Positions 15,608-23,990 of a stretch of 64,000 nucleotides of DNA are shown piece by piece. This DNA comes from Shewanella khirikhana. Lineage in GTDB: Bacteria > Pseudomonadota > Gammaproteobacteria > Enterobacterales > Shewanellaceae. Under the pieces are notes generated by a model. It saw nothing but the letters and a program-made list of their open reading frames with translations, was not told the origin of the DNA and did not search any database. The DNA lies in the NCBI RefSeq assembly GCF_003957745.1, contig NZ_CP020373.1, forward strand, positions 4,028,501-4,092,500, read 5' to 3'. The first letter of the stretch is position 1. Every line of letters begins with the position of its first letter. Position numbers and translations under genes: made by a program.

Positions 15608-18346
15608 ATGACCATCATCCACAAACGGCGCCTCACTGGCATCGCCACGGCGCTGGTACTTGCCCTTGGCACTCTGGGGCCCATTCAGGCATACGCCGAC
15701 ATTCAAAAAGTCACCGAAGTAGAAGGCATCAGCGAATATCGCCTCGATAACGGCCTCAAGGTGCTGCTGTTCCCCGATCCAACCAAGGAAACCGTGACCG
15801 TTAACGTGACCTATCACGTCGGCTCCAAGCACGAAAACTACGGCGAAACCGGTATGGCGCACCTGCTGGAGCACCTGGTGTTCAAGGGCAGCCCCAAGCA
15901 CAAAGATATTCCGGCCGAATTGAGCAGCCACGGCGCCCGCCCCAACGGCACCACCTGGACCGACCGTACCAACTACTTTGAAACCTTCGCCGCCACCGAA
16001 GAAAACATCGACTGGGCGTTGTCTATGGAATCAGACCGCATGGTGAACTCCTTCATCGCCAAGAAGGATCTCGACAGCGAAATGACCGTGGTGCGCAACG
16101 AATTTGAAATGGGCGAAAACAGCCCGTTTCGCATCACGCTTCAGCGCATGCTGGCCTCGGCGTTCGAGTGGCACAACTACGGTAAAACCACCATTGGCGC
16201 CCGCTCAGATCTGGAAAATGTCTCCATCGAGCGGCTGCAGGACTTCTACCGCAAGTATTACCAGCCGGACAACGCCACCCTGATCGTGGCAGGTAAGTTC
16301 GAGCCCAAAACCATGCTGGCCAAGATTGAAAACACCTTCGGCGCCATTCCCAAGCCAAAGCGCACCATAGAGCCGCTGTATACCGTTGAACCGGCCCAGG
16401 ATGGTGAACGTCAGGTCACAGTGCGCCGCGTGGGTGATGTACAGCTGCTGGGCGCCACTTACCACGCTCCGCCGGGTGCCCATCAAGACTTCGCCGCCAT
16501 CGATGTACTGAGCGAAGTTCTGTCGGCCACCCCCAACGGCCGTCTGCACAAGGCGCTGGTGGAAAACAAGCTGGCCACCTCGGTGTTTGGCATGAACTTC
16601 CAGTGGCAGGATCCGGGCGTCGCCATCTTCCTTGCGGAGCTGGATAAGAGCGCCGACATCGACAAGGCCCAGGCGGTAATGCTGCAAACCCTGGAAGCGG
16701 TGAAAACCACCCCCATCACCGACAAAGAAGTGGAACTAGCCAAGCGCACCCTGCTGAAAAACCTGACCCTGGCGTTCAACTCTTCCGAGCGCATCGCGCT
16801 GGAGCTGTCTGAGTGGCTGGGCATGGGCGACTGGCGTCTGCTGTTCCTCAATCGCGACCGCCTGGAGCAGGTAACCGCCGCCGATGTGCAGCGCGCCGCG
16901 GAATACTACTTCACCCAGAACAACCGCACCCTTGGCCGCTTTATCCCCACAGATAAACCTGAGCGGGTGGAAATCCCTCTGGTAGCCGATGCCAGCGCGC
17001 TGGTGAAGGACTACAAAGGTCGTGAGCAAGTAGCGCAGGGCGAAGCCTTCGACCCGTCACAGGCCAATATCGATGCCCGCACCGAAACCCTGACGCTGGA
17101 CTCAGGCACCGAAGTGGCGCTGCTGGCCAAAAAGACCCGCGGTGAAGCCGTAGTGGTGCGCCTCACGGGTCAGTTTGGTGATTTGCGCAGCCTGTCAGGC
17201 AAAAACGCCGTCGCCGATGCAGTGGGCGACATGCTGATGCGCGGCTCAGGCAAGTACAGCCGCGAGCAAATCAAAGAAGAGCTGGATAAACTGCAGGCCA
17301 GCGTCAGTGTGGGCACCAACAACGGCAAACTGTTTGTGTCGCTGGAAACCACCAAAGCCAATCTGCAACCGGTACTGGCCATCATCACAGATGTGCTGCG
17401 TAACCCAAGCTTCCCCGAGAAGGAGTTTGACCTCTACAAGGACGAAGTGAAGGTTGCCATCGAGCAGAATCTGCAGGATCCCCAGTCGCTGGCCTTCAAT
17501 GCCCTTAATCGCCATCAGGCGCCTTATGGCAAAGATGATCCGCGCTACACCGGCAGCTTCGAAGAGCAACTGGCCGAACTGGACAAGCTGACCCTGAAGC
17601 AGGTGAAGCGTTATCACGCCGACTTCTTCAACAGCAAGCAGATGCAGGTTGCGGTGATTGGTGACTTCGACAAGGACGCCACCCTGGCATCACTCAAGAG
17701 CCTCACCGATGGCTGGAAGAGCAAGCAAGCCTATCAGCGTATTCCATCGCCCTACGTGAAGCTGGATAACAAGCCTGTGGTGTTCAACACCCCCGACAAG
17801 GAAAATGCCACCTTCGTTGCCTCCATGAGCGTGCCTGTGGGCGATATGAGCGCCGATGCGCCCGCCATGGTGCTGGGTAACTACATCCTCGGCGGTGGTT
17901 TCCTGAGTTCGCGTCTGGCCACCCGTCTGCGTCAGCAGGATGGTTTGAGCTACGGTGCCGGTTCCTTCTTCTCCATGAGCAGCGAAGACGAGCGCGCCGC
18001 CCTGGCCGCCTACGCCATCTGCGCGCCACAAAACCTCGCCAAAGTGGAAATGGGCTTTAAAGAAGAAATCGCCCGCCTGCTGAAAGACGGCTTTACCGCA
18101 GAAGAAGTGGAAGCGGCCAAGTCCGGTCTGCTGCAGGGTCGCAAGGTCAGCCGCTCCCAGGACAAGGAGCTGGTACGCACCCTGGCTGGCAACCTCAAGC
18201 TGGATCGCACCATGAGCTTCGACAATGCCTTCGAAGACAAGCTGGCCGCCCTCACCGCCGAAGACCTGAACAAGGCCTTCCGCAAGTATGTGAAGGTGGA
18301 TGACTTCGCGCTGATCCGCGCAGGCGATCAAAGCAAAGTGGAATAA
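15608..18346 (+). CDS. secreted two-domain M16 (pitrilysin-like) metallopeptidase
   Basis: 912 residues with a signal peptide (GIATALVLALGTLGPIQAYA). The zinc site is the inverted HxxEH motif HLLEH (His85, Glu88, His89), with a downstream acidic ligand in VVRNEFEMGEN. A second, inactive M16 half begins after about residue 490 (LTLDSGTEVALLAKK). The size fits the fused two-domain M16 form. These enzymes degrade short peptides inside a clam-like chamber, here in the periplasm. The ATG at 15608 follows AAAAGGAAGTCTCC; an upstream in-frame ATG at 15551 would disrupt the signal peptide. A terminator follows. Confidence 0.92.
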   Translation: MTIIHKRRLTGIATALVLALGTLGPIQAYADIQKVTEVEGISEYRLDNGLKVLLFPDPTKETVTVNVTYHVGSKHENYGETGMAHLLEHLVFKGSPKHKDIPAELSSHGARPNGTTWTDRTNYFETFAATEENIDWALSMESDRMVNSFIAKKDLDSEMTVVRNEFEMGENSPFRITLQRMLASAFEWHNYGKTTIGARSDLENVSIERLQDFYRKYYQPDNATLIVAGKFEPKTMLAKIENTFGAIPKPKRTIEPLYTVEPAQDGERQVTVRRVGDVQLLGATYHAPPGAHQDFAAIDVLSEVLSATPNGRLHKALVENKLATSVFGMNFQWQDPGVAIFLAELDKSADIDKAQAVMLQTLEAVKTTPITDKEVELAKRTLLKNLTLAFNSSERIALELSEWLGMGDWRLLFLNRDRLEQVTAADVQRAAEYYFTQNNRTLGRFIPTDKPERVEIPLVADASALVKDYKGREQVAQGEAFDPSQANIDARTETLTLDSGTEVALLAKKTRGEAVVVRLTGQFGDLRSLSGKNAVADAVGDMLMRGSGKYSREQIKEELDKLQASVSVGTNNGKLFVSLETTKANLQPVLAIITDVLRNPSFPEKEFDLYKDEVKVAIEQNLQDPQSLAFNALNRHQAPYGKDDPRYTGSFEEQLAELDKLTLKQVKRYHADFFNSKQMQVAVIGDFDKDATLASLKSLTDGWKSKQAYQRIPSPYVKLDNKPVVFNTPDKENATFVASMSVPVGDMSADAPAMVLGNYILGGGFLSSRLATRLRQQDGLSYGAGSFFSMSSEDERAALAAYAICAPQNLAKVEMGFKEEIARLLKDGFTAEEVEAAKSGLLQGRKVSRSQDKELVRTLAGNLKLDRTMSFDNAFEDKLAALTAEDLNKAFRKYVKVDDFALIRAGDQSKVE

Positions 18347-18365
18347 TCCGCCGCTTAACCAAAAC

Positions 18366-18397
18366 AAAACCGGCCGCAATCGCGGCCGGTTTTTTTA
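18366..18397. terminator. Rho-independent terminator after the M16 peptidase
   Basis: AACCGGCCGC, loop AATC, GCGGCCGGTT followed by a T-run, with an A-run on the other side. It separates the M16 gene from the convergent subtilisin gene and can act in both directions. Confidence 0.9.
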
Positions 18398-18411
18398 TGG
18401 GCGGAGCAATA

Positions 18412-19812
18412 TCAGTTGGCGGGGGCGTAAGCCTTGCCGTGACCGTAGACATCATCTCGACCGGGCTTGCCCAGATCCTGAGCCAGACGGCGCATTTCCG
18501 CTTCCAGTTTTGGTGGGTCCATGCGGCCACCGTTGGCGCTCACAATCAGTGCCGCCACACCGGCGGCGTGTGGCGAGGCCATGGAAGTACCCACTGACCA
18601 GTACCAGCCGTTGTTACCGGTGGAGAACACAAAGTCAAACACGTAGCAGGAACGGGTCAGACCGGCCACGGTGCAGGGTGAAGTACCGCCTGGGATAAAC
18701 AGGCTGCTGTAGTCGCCGCCTGGTGCGCCAAAGTGAATTTCTGACTGGCCGAAGTTAGAGTAAATGGCCAGGTTATCCAGATTGGCACCCGGGTTGGCAC
18801 CCCACAGCTGCGGGCCAAGGGCCGAAACGGCATTCACCGCCGGCAGGCTGGATGGCAGGTGCATCAGGCTGTCGGTTTTGTCCAGATCGGTCGCTTCGTT
18901 ACCGGCAGACGCAAACAGGGTCACGCCATGCTGACGGGCATAGGTCGCGGCCTTGGAATAAGCGCCAATAAACTGGGCAATACCGTCTTTGCCGCCCACG
19001 TCATAACGAATGTCGTCAGAGGTATCGTAGGGGGTGTCGTTCACATCGAACAGGCCATTGCGGCGCACCGCCAGCCCCAGGCTCATGTTGATTACGTCCA
19101 CATCATTGTCGGCGGCATAAACCATAGCCTGCATGGTGCCATAGGAGCTGCCGCGGCCAGTGTCGGCCGACAGCACCTTGAGGATCACCAGTTCCGCTTC
19201 AGGGGCAATACCGATAGAGCCAATACCGTTATCGGCGGCGGCAATAGTACCTGCGGTGTGGGAGCCATGGTTGGAGGTGGTGGTACCGGCGTAATCCCAG
19301 GCTTCACCGTCGATAAAGGAGCGGCTCAGCGCGGCATTGATGTTGGGAGCCAGATCCGGATGGTCGCCATCGGCACCGCTGTCCAGCACCGCCACACGGA
19401 CGCCCTGACCACGGTAACCGGCGTTCCAGGCATCCACGGCGCCTACCGCCACGTGACCCCATTGCAGGTCGAAGAAGCGATCGTTATCGCCGCTGGCAGG
19501 TGGATTGCCGTAGTCGGCATCCATGCTCACGGTCAGCTCCTGGGCATTGACCATGGCGTCGGCCACTTCTGGCACAAAGGCCGTGGCATCAGGCACCAGC
19601 GCCAGGCCAGTTGCAGAGGCTGCATCAACCGAGCCAAAGGCCACCTGACACACACCAATTTGCGGAATACAGCTCTTGAGCACACCACCTTTGGCGGCGA
19701 CCTCAGCGGCCACTTTTTGCTGATCAAACTTGCCGTTTACATCAAGAATGAAATCCATCCCATAGGCCTGGCCGGCACAGAGTACGGCCATGGCGAGCAG
19801 TGTCTTTTTCAT
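18412..19812 (-). CDS. secreted subtilisin-like S8 serine protease
   Basis: 466 residues with a signal peptide (MKKTLLAMAVLCAGQAYG) and a propeptide-like segment to about residue 95. The catalytic triad is Asp144 (VAVLDSGADGDHPDL), His185 (NHGSHTAGTIAA) and Ser410 (GTSMASPHAAGVAAL), with oxyanion Asn305 (ASAGNEATD). Four cysteines sit in the propeptide (C48, C55) and catalytic domain (C380, C389). The start at 19812 has an AAGGAC site; an earlier in-frame ATG would put 24 residues before the signal. It lacks the GlyGly-CTERM tail seen in the M6 protease of this window, so it is probably freely secreted. Confidence 0.92.
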   Translation of the reverse strand: MKKTLLAMAVLCAGQAYGMDFILDVNGKFDQQKVAAEVAAKGGVLKSCIPQIGVCQVAFGSVDAASATGLALVPDATAFVPEVADAMVNAQELTVSMDADYGNPPASGDNDRFFDLQWGHVAVGAVDAWNAGYRGQGVRVAVLDSGADGDHPDLAPNINAALSRSFIDGEAWDYAGTTTSNHGSHTAGTIAAADNGIGSIGIAPEAELVILKVLSADTGRGSSYGTMQAMVYAADNDVDVINMSLGLAVRRNGLFDVNDTPYDTSDDIRYDVGGKDGIAQFIGAYSKAATYARQHGVTLFASAGNEATDLDKTDSLMHLPSSLPAVNAVSALGPQLWGANPGANLDNLAIYSNFGQSEIHFGAPGGDYSSLFIPGGTSPCTVAGLTRSCYVFDFVFSTGNNGWYWSVGTSMASPHAAGVAALIVSANGGRMDPPKLEAEMRRLAQDLGKPGRDDVYGHGKAYAPAN

Positions 19813-20080
19813 GTTGCGTCCTTGAATTATGGTTATTGTCACGACAGTGGACATCACCGGGCACAACAGTCCAGGGAAGCGCATCCCTAAGACACCGGAC
19901 CTACTGCAGCTGCCTTAGCATTACCCGAATGACCCACACAATACAACTCCGCTCAGTGTGTCGGAATAAGACCCCCTACCAATGGCTGAGGCTAAACCAT
20001 CGTTTATACTGAAAAAATTCCCCGGGGTTGCCCAAAGCCTGTTCCCGCCGTAACTTATTGCTGTTCAGGGGGGACGCAAA

Positions 20081-20476
20081 ATGATTAAACAGGTCGGCAA
20101 TACCGTCATCAAAGACAAGCACATCGCCAGCTGCCACTGCGGCGCTGTGGTGCTGGAACTTTCACTGCCCGACGGCATAGTGTCGCCCCGTCACTGCAAC
20201 TGCTCCATGTGTCGTCGTCGCGGCGCCGTGGTGGCCAGCGTACCTCTGTCGGGACTCAAAATCCTCAAAGGCCAGGACGCCCTGCGCCAATACCAGTTCA
20301 ACACCCATACCGCCAGACACTTCTTTTGCGGCCACTGCGGTATTTACACCCACCACCAGCGCCGCTCCAATCCTGCCGAATTTGGCTACAACGTCGGTTG
20401 CCTCGAGGGCGTGGATCCCTTCCTGCTGGGGCCGGTTGCGGTGGCCGATGGCGTGCATCACCCGTCTGACAGATAA
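20081..20476 (+). CDS. GFA-fold (Mss4-like) zinc protein
   Basis: 131 residues of the GFA/CENP-V family. The zinc-binding cysteines appear as SCHCGAV, HCNCSMCRRRG and FFCGHCGIYTHH, followed by FGYNVGCLEG. Family members include glutathione-dependent formaldehyde-activating enzyme, but most bacterial homologues have unproven function. The gene stands alone and a GGGGGGAC stretch precedes the ATG. A second, distinct GFA gene is at 26493. Confidence 0.88.
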   Translation: MIKQVGNTVIKDKHIASCHCGAVVLELSLPDGIVSPRHCNCSMCRRRGAVVASVPLSGLKILKGQDALRQYQFNTHTARHFFCGHCGIYTHHQRRSNPAEFGYNVGCLEGVDPFLLGPVAVADGVHHPSDR

Positions 20477-20551
20477 CCCCAGTGTCCACGCCAATCAAAA
20501 GTTGCAAAAATTGCATGCGTTAACATAAAAACTCCAGTAGCATCTTTTTCA

Positions 20552-20614
20552 GACAGTTACTGTCGTTACGCCTGAAATCCGACAATCCGCGTGGGGACGC
20601 GAGATTGTCTTTTT
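20552..20614 (+). promoter_or_regulatory. structured leader with a terminator-like hairpin ahead of the DUF2167 gene
   Basis: GACAG/CTGTC (20552-20564) is followed by a long hairpin: GACAATC, GCGT, loop GGGG, ACGC, GATTGTC (20581-20609), then TTTTTC. The hairpin ends 21 bases before the start codon at 20631. In form it is an intrinsic terminator in the 5' leader. It could terminate something upstream, attenuate this gene or protect the mRNA. No known riboswitch was recognised. Confidence 0.5.
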
Positions 20615-20630
20615 CTTCAAGGATGAACCT

Positions 20631-21536
20631 ATGAAAAAGACCAAGATCTACGGCCTTTCGGCCGCCCTTTTGTGTGTTTCCGTTTTACCCGCCGCCTTCG
20701 CCGAAGGCACAGACACCACCGAACTGACCGAAGAGCAGCAGTACCAGGCCTGGGCCGAGGCTTTCTTAAGCGAAATCAGCCCGCAAAAAGGCACCATCAC
20801 CCTGCCCGGCGGCATCGCCACCCTGGAAGTGCCTGAAAACTTCTACTACCTGAGCCCCGAAGACAGTGCCCGGGTATTGGTGGAGGCCTGGGGCAACCCG
20901 GAAGATGAACTCAACCTAGGGATGTTGTTCCCGGCCAATTACAGCCCGCTGGACATGGCCGCCTGGGGTGTGACCATCGACTACGAAGCCGAAGGCTATG
21001 TGTCCGATGAAGACGCCGCCGATATCGACTACGGCGACCTGCTCAAAGAGATGCAGGGCGATACCCGCGATATCTCCAAAGAACGGGTAAAGATGGGCTA
21101 CGAGCCAATCGAGCTGGTCGGCTGGGCCACGCCGCCATCCTACGATCCGGCCAATCACAAGCTGTACTGGGCCAAGGAAATCAAGTTTGGCGATGCCGAC
21201 GAGAATACCCTTAACTACAACGTGCGGGTGCTGGGCCGTCAGGGCGTGTTGGTGATGAACTTTGTGGCCAATATGTCGCAGCTGGGCGAAATCGAAGCCT
21301 CGCGGGACGAAGTACTGGCGCTGGCCAACTTCAACGACGGCAACAAGTACAGCGACTTCAATCCAGAGCTCGATAAAGTCGCCGCCTACGGCATCGGCGG
21401 CCTGATAGCCGGTAAGGCGCTGGCCAAGACAGGCTTCCTCGCCGCCGCGCTGATCCTGCTGAAAAAGTTCTGGTTTATCATCCTCCTGCCCTTTATTTGG
21501 CTGAAAAACCTGATCTTCAGAAAGAAAGACGTATAA
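20631..21536 (+). CDS. DUF2167 membrane protein
   Basis: 301 residues with a signal peptide (GLSAALLCVSVLPAAFA). It matches the DUF2167 pattern: PQKGTITLPGGIATLEVPENFYYLSPEDSARVLVEAWGNP, then GMLFPANYSPLDMAAWGVTIDYEAEGYVSDEDA, a central WATPPSYDPANHKLYWAKE, and two C-terminal membrane helices (FLAAALILLKKFWFIILLPFIWL) ending in RKKDV. The molecular function is unknown. AAGGATGAACCT precedes the ATG. The preceding hairpin with a T-run may affect expression, and a normal terminator follows. Confidence 0.88.
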   Translation: MKKTKIYGLSAALLCVSVLPAAFAEGTDTTELTEEQQYQAWAEAFLSEISPQKGTITLPGGIATLEVPENFYYLSPEDSARVLVEAWGNPEDELNLGMLFPANYSPLDMAAWGVTIDYEAEGYVSDEDAADIDYGDLLKEMQGDTRDISKERVKMGYEPIELVGWATPPSYDPANHKLYWAKEIKFGDADENTLNYNVRVLGRQGVLVMNFVANMSQLGEIEASRDEVLALANFNDGNKYSDFNPELDKVAAYGIGGLIAGKALAKTGFLAAALILLKKFWFIILLPFIWLKNLIFRKKDV

Positions 21537-21545
21537 CCTCTGAGA

Positions 21546-21568
21546 AGCCCCGCACCGCGGGGCTTTTT
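21546..21568 (+). terminator. Rho-independent terminator after DUF2167
   Basis: AGCCCCGC, loop ACC, GCGGGGCT, then TTTT. It lies ten bases after the DUF2167 stop codon. Confidence 0.88.
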
Positions 21569-21623
21569 ATTGCAACACACCGCAGCGATGACGGCCATGT
21601 GCTAATTTTTTACAGGTACCCCT

Positions 21624-22274
21624 GTGAGAATTGCCATGACCAGACCCTTGCTGCGCTGGGCAGAATTTGTGTGCGTGTTTGTGCTGCTGCCCATTACCGC
21701 TTTTGTGTTCCGAGAGCCGCTGAAAGCTTGGCTGCTGCCTATTTTGTGCCTGCTGGCGCTGGGTTGTCTGTTGCTGATCCTCGCTGACAATCGCTTTAAA
21801 CGCTTTCGGCTCACCAACTATGGTGCCATTCGGCCCCAGGCCAGAGTGGCGGCAGGTACTTTTGCTGCCGGCGCCATGGCATCGCTGCTGATTTTTGCCC
21901 TCTGGCTGCCGGACAAACTGTTCAGCCTGCCACTGAGCGAACCCCTTGGCTGGCTACTGCTGATAGCCATCTACCCGCTGTTTTCGGTGATCCCTCAGGA
22001 GCTGATATTCCGCACTTACCTGTTTCACCGCTTCAAAACCATCATGCCTGCCAAGCGGGTACGGGTGTTGGTAAGCGCTGCGGTATTCGCCCTCGCCCAC
22101 ATTATCTACGCCAACTGGATTGCGGTGGCGCTGGCCTTTGTCGGTGGTCTGCTGTTTGCCCAAACCTATGCCAGCTCGCGATCCACCGCCGCCTGTGTGC
22201 TGGAGCACAGCCTCTGGGGTCTGTGGTTGTTCACCCTCGGCGCAGGTCAGTACCTGACGTTGCAGGCGTCCTGA
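21624..22274 (+). CDS. CPBP-family intramembrane metalloprotease
   Basis: 216 residues, about six to seven membrane helices. CPBP (Abi/CAAX-like) motifs are visible: PQELIFRTYLF, in which the usual EE pair is QE, then AAVFALAHIIYANW (FxxxH-like) and VLEHSLWGLWLF. Bacterial members are linked to prenyl-protein-like processing or bacteriocin immunity, but the role here is unknown. The start is uncertain: GTG at 21624 with a weak site or ATG at 21636. It abuts, with no gap, the convergent pentapeptide gene. Confidence 0.85.
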   Translation: MRIAMTRPLLRWAEFVCVFVLLPITAFVFREPLKAWLLPILCLLALGCLLLILADNRFKRFRLTNYGAIRPQARVAAGTFAAGAMASLLIFALWLPDKLFSLPLSEPLGWLLLIAIYPLFSVIPQELIFRTYLFHRFKTIMPAKRVRVLVSAAVFALAHIIYANWIAVALAFVGGLLFAQTYASSRSTAACVLEHSLWGLWLFTLGAGQYLTLQAS

Positions 22275-22874
22275 TCAGTCCACCAGCTCGATACCGAGCG
22301 ACTCAAGCAGACTCAGGGCCTCGAAACGCGAAAACTTGGCGCCCCTGAGAGTGTTCTCGAGCACATTGATACTAACGCCTTCCGAGCCGCTGAAGTCGGC
22401 ACGGCTTAAATTGGTCTGCACGAACAGGCTACCGGTGAAATCATTTTGGGTGAAACTGGCGGCGCTGAAATTGCCGTGGCGAAAATCCACCTCCTGCACC
22501 CGACATTCTTCAATGGCCAGCTGCTGCATTGTCAGACCGTAAAATGACGAGTCGTTCATGATGCACTGCTGGAATGTCAGCTCAAAATCCTTATGAAAAT
22601 CAGGCCAGTCGGCTCGGGTCCAGTCAACACCAATGAGTTTGCTTTCAACAAAGGTCACCGCAAACAGGCGGCTGGCGGCAAATACCGCCAGACTGAGGTT
22701 ACAGCGCTCAAAGCGGCATTGATTGAAGCGGCAGTTTTGGAAAGAGGCAGCCGAGAAGTCGCAATCTGCAAACAGGCAATCTTCGAATTCGATGTCCCGA
22801 AAGCTGCCGTGTGCCATATCGCACTGCTCAAAGGTGGCATCGAAATACCGCTCACCGTCGCTGAAATCCGTCAT
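22275..22874 (-). CDS. McbG/Qnr-like pentapeptide-repeat protein
   Basis: 199 residues built of A(D/N)LXX-type repeats (CLFADCDFSAASFQNCRFNQCRFERCNLS .. TNLSRADFSGSEG), predicting a right-handed quadrilateral beta-helix. The interruption in mid-protein (LIGVDWTRADWPDFHKDFELTFQQCIM) and the C-terminal helix (FEALSLLESLGIELVD) resemble, from memory, McbG of the microcin B17 system (..GLKILKRMGVVV) and Qnr proteins. Those mimic DNA and shield DNA gyrase from toxins or quinolones. A gyrase-protecting role is inferred. It has no signal peptide, so it is cytosolic. No microcin biosynthesis genes are nearby. Confidence 0.75.
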   Translation of the reverse strand: MTDFSDGERYFDATFEQCDMAHGSFRDIEFEDCLFADCDFSAASFQNCRFNQCRFERCNLSLAVFAASRLFAVTFVESKLIGVDWTRADWPDFHKDFELTFQQCIMNDSSFYGLTMQQLAIEECRVQEVDFRHGNFSAASFTQNDFTGSLFVQTNLSRADFSGSEGVSINVLENTLRGAKFSRFEALSLLESLGIELVD

Positions 22875-23085
22875 ATTCGCTCCACCGTTTTGGTCAATGG
22901 CGCATCTTTAGCAAATGCGGCAACATCCGTCACCCTCTGATTGACGCAAGCCCCCTCACTTCGGACAATTTGCCGCCAAACCGCATAGCGCAGTGCTGAT
23001 TCTGTGATGCAGCAAGCTTACCCGCAGCCCCCAAGACAGTATGGTTGCGGCCCTGACTCCCCACGACCAAACATCAGGAAACCCA

Positions 23086-23817
23086 GTGCAACAGCCAGAC
23101 ATAGATTCGTTCCCACCCGAAGTGATCCACAAGCTGAATTACTACGTGTACCGACTTATCGACCCACGGAACGGTGAAACCTTTTACATCGGCAAGGGCA
23201 AAGGTAACCGGGTGTTTGCCCATGCCAGCGGCAATATTGAGGACGATGCCTTATCTGAAAAGGGCTCAAGGATCAGAGAGATAAAACTGGCGGGTTTTGA
23301 GGTTGCCCATGTGATCCACAGACATGGGATGGATGAGAAAACCGCCTTTGAAGTGGAGGCGGCGCTGATCGACGCGTACCCCGGCATTACCAATGTGATG
23401 GATGGTCACGGCAACGGTGATTTCGGCGCCATGCATTCGCGGGAAATCATTCAGCGCTACTCGGCGCAAACTGCCGAATTTGATCACAAGGCACTGCTTA
23501 TCAGCATCAATCGCAGCGCGCTGAACTCGTCGGTGTATGAGGCAACCCGTTTCGCCTGGCGACTGAGTCTTAAAAAGGCGCAGCAAGCGGAGCTGATCCT
23601 GGCCACGGTGCAGGGGATGATTGTAGGCGTGTATGTGGCCGACCACTGGCTCAGCGCCAGCGGCGAGCACTTTCCCGGCCGGGAAACGATTGAAGGCCGC
23701 TACGGCTTTGTCGGCCACGAAGCACCAGCAGAATTCCAGTCACGTTATTTGGGCAAACGGATTCCCGACAGTTTCCGAAAACGCGGCGCCTCCAATCCCA
23801 TCAAATACACCTGGTAA
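23086..23817 (+). CDS. GIY-YIG nuclease-domain protein (LEM-3-like)
   Basis: About 243 residues from a GTG at 23086 that follows an AGGAA site; an ATG at 23041 lacks one. The GIY-YIG core is YYVYRLIDPRNGETFYIGKGKGNRVFAH near the N terminus, with downstream Arg, His and Glu candidates (GSRIREIKLAG, EVEAALIDAYPG). The spacing YVY..FYIGKG resembles the LEM-3/ANKLE1-like subgroup. The C-terminal half (ALLISINRSALNSSVYEATRFAWRLS .. YGFVGHEAPAEFQSRYLGKRIP) looks like a second, unidentified domain. It is probably a structure-specific endonuclease or a protein with an unusual DNA role. No restriction methylase is adjacent. Confidence 0.72.
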   Translation: MQQPDIDSFPPEVIHKLNYYVYRLIDPRNGETFYIGKGKGNRVFAHASGNIEDDALSEKGSRIREIKLAGFEVAHVIHRHGMDEKTAFEVEAALIDAYPGITNVMDGHGNGDFGAMHSREIIQRYSAQTAEFDHKALLISINRSALNSSVYEATRFAWRLSLKKAQQAELILATVQGMIVGVYVADHWLSASGEHFPGRETIEGRYGFVGHEAPAEFQSRYLGKRIPDSFRKRGASNPIKYTW

Positions 23818-23990
23818 CGGGCAGGCACAGCAGCAGGCGCGGCGGCGCGCCCATCCACAGCCAAGTGTGCCAGCTGATATTGGTATTCGGCGAAGTAAAA
23901 CAGGCAGCAACCTTCATATCTCCCCTTGAATCAGAGATATCAGTATGAAAGTATGAGTTTTATATGAACTAATCTGCGGCAGGGATTGCC

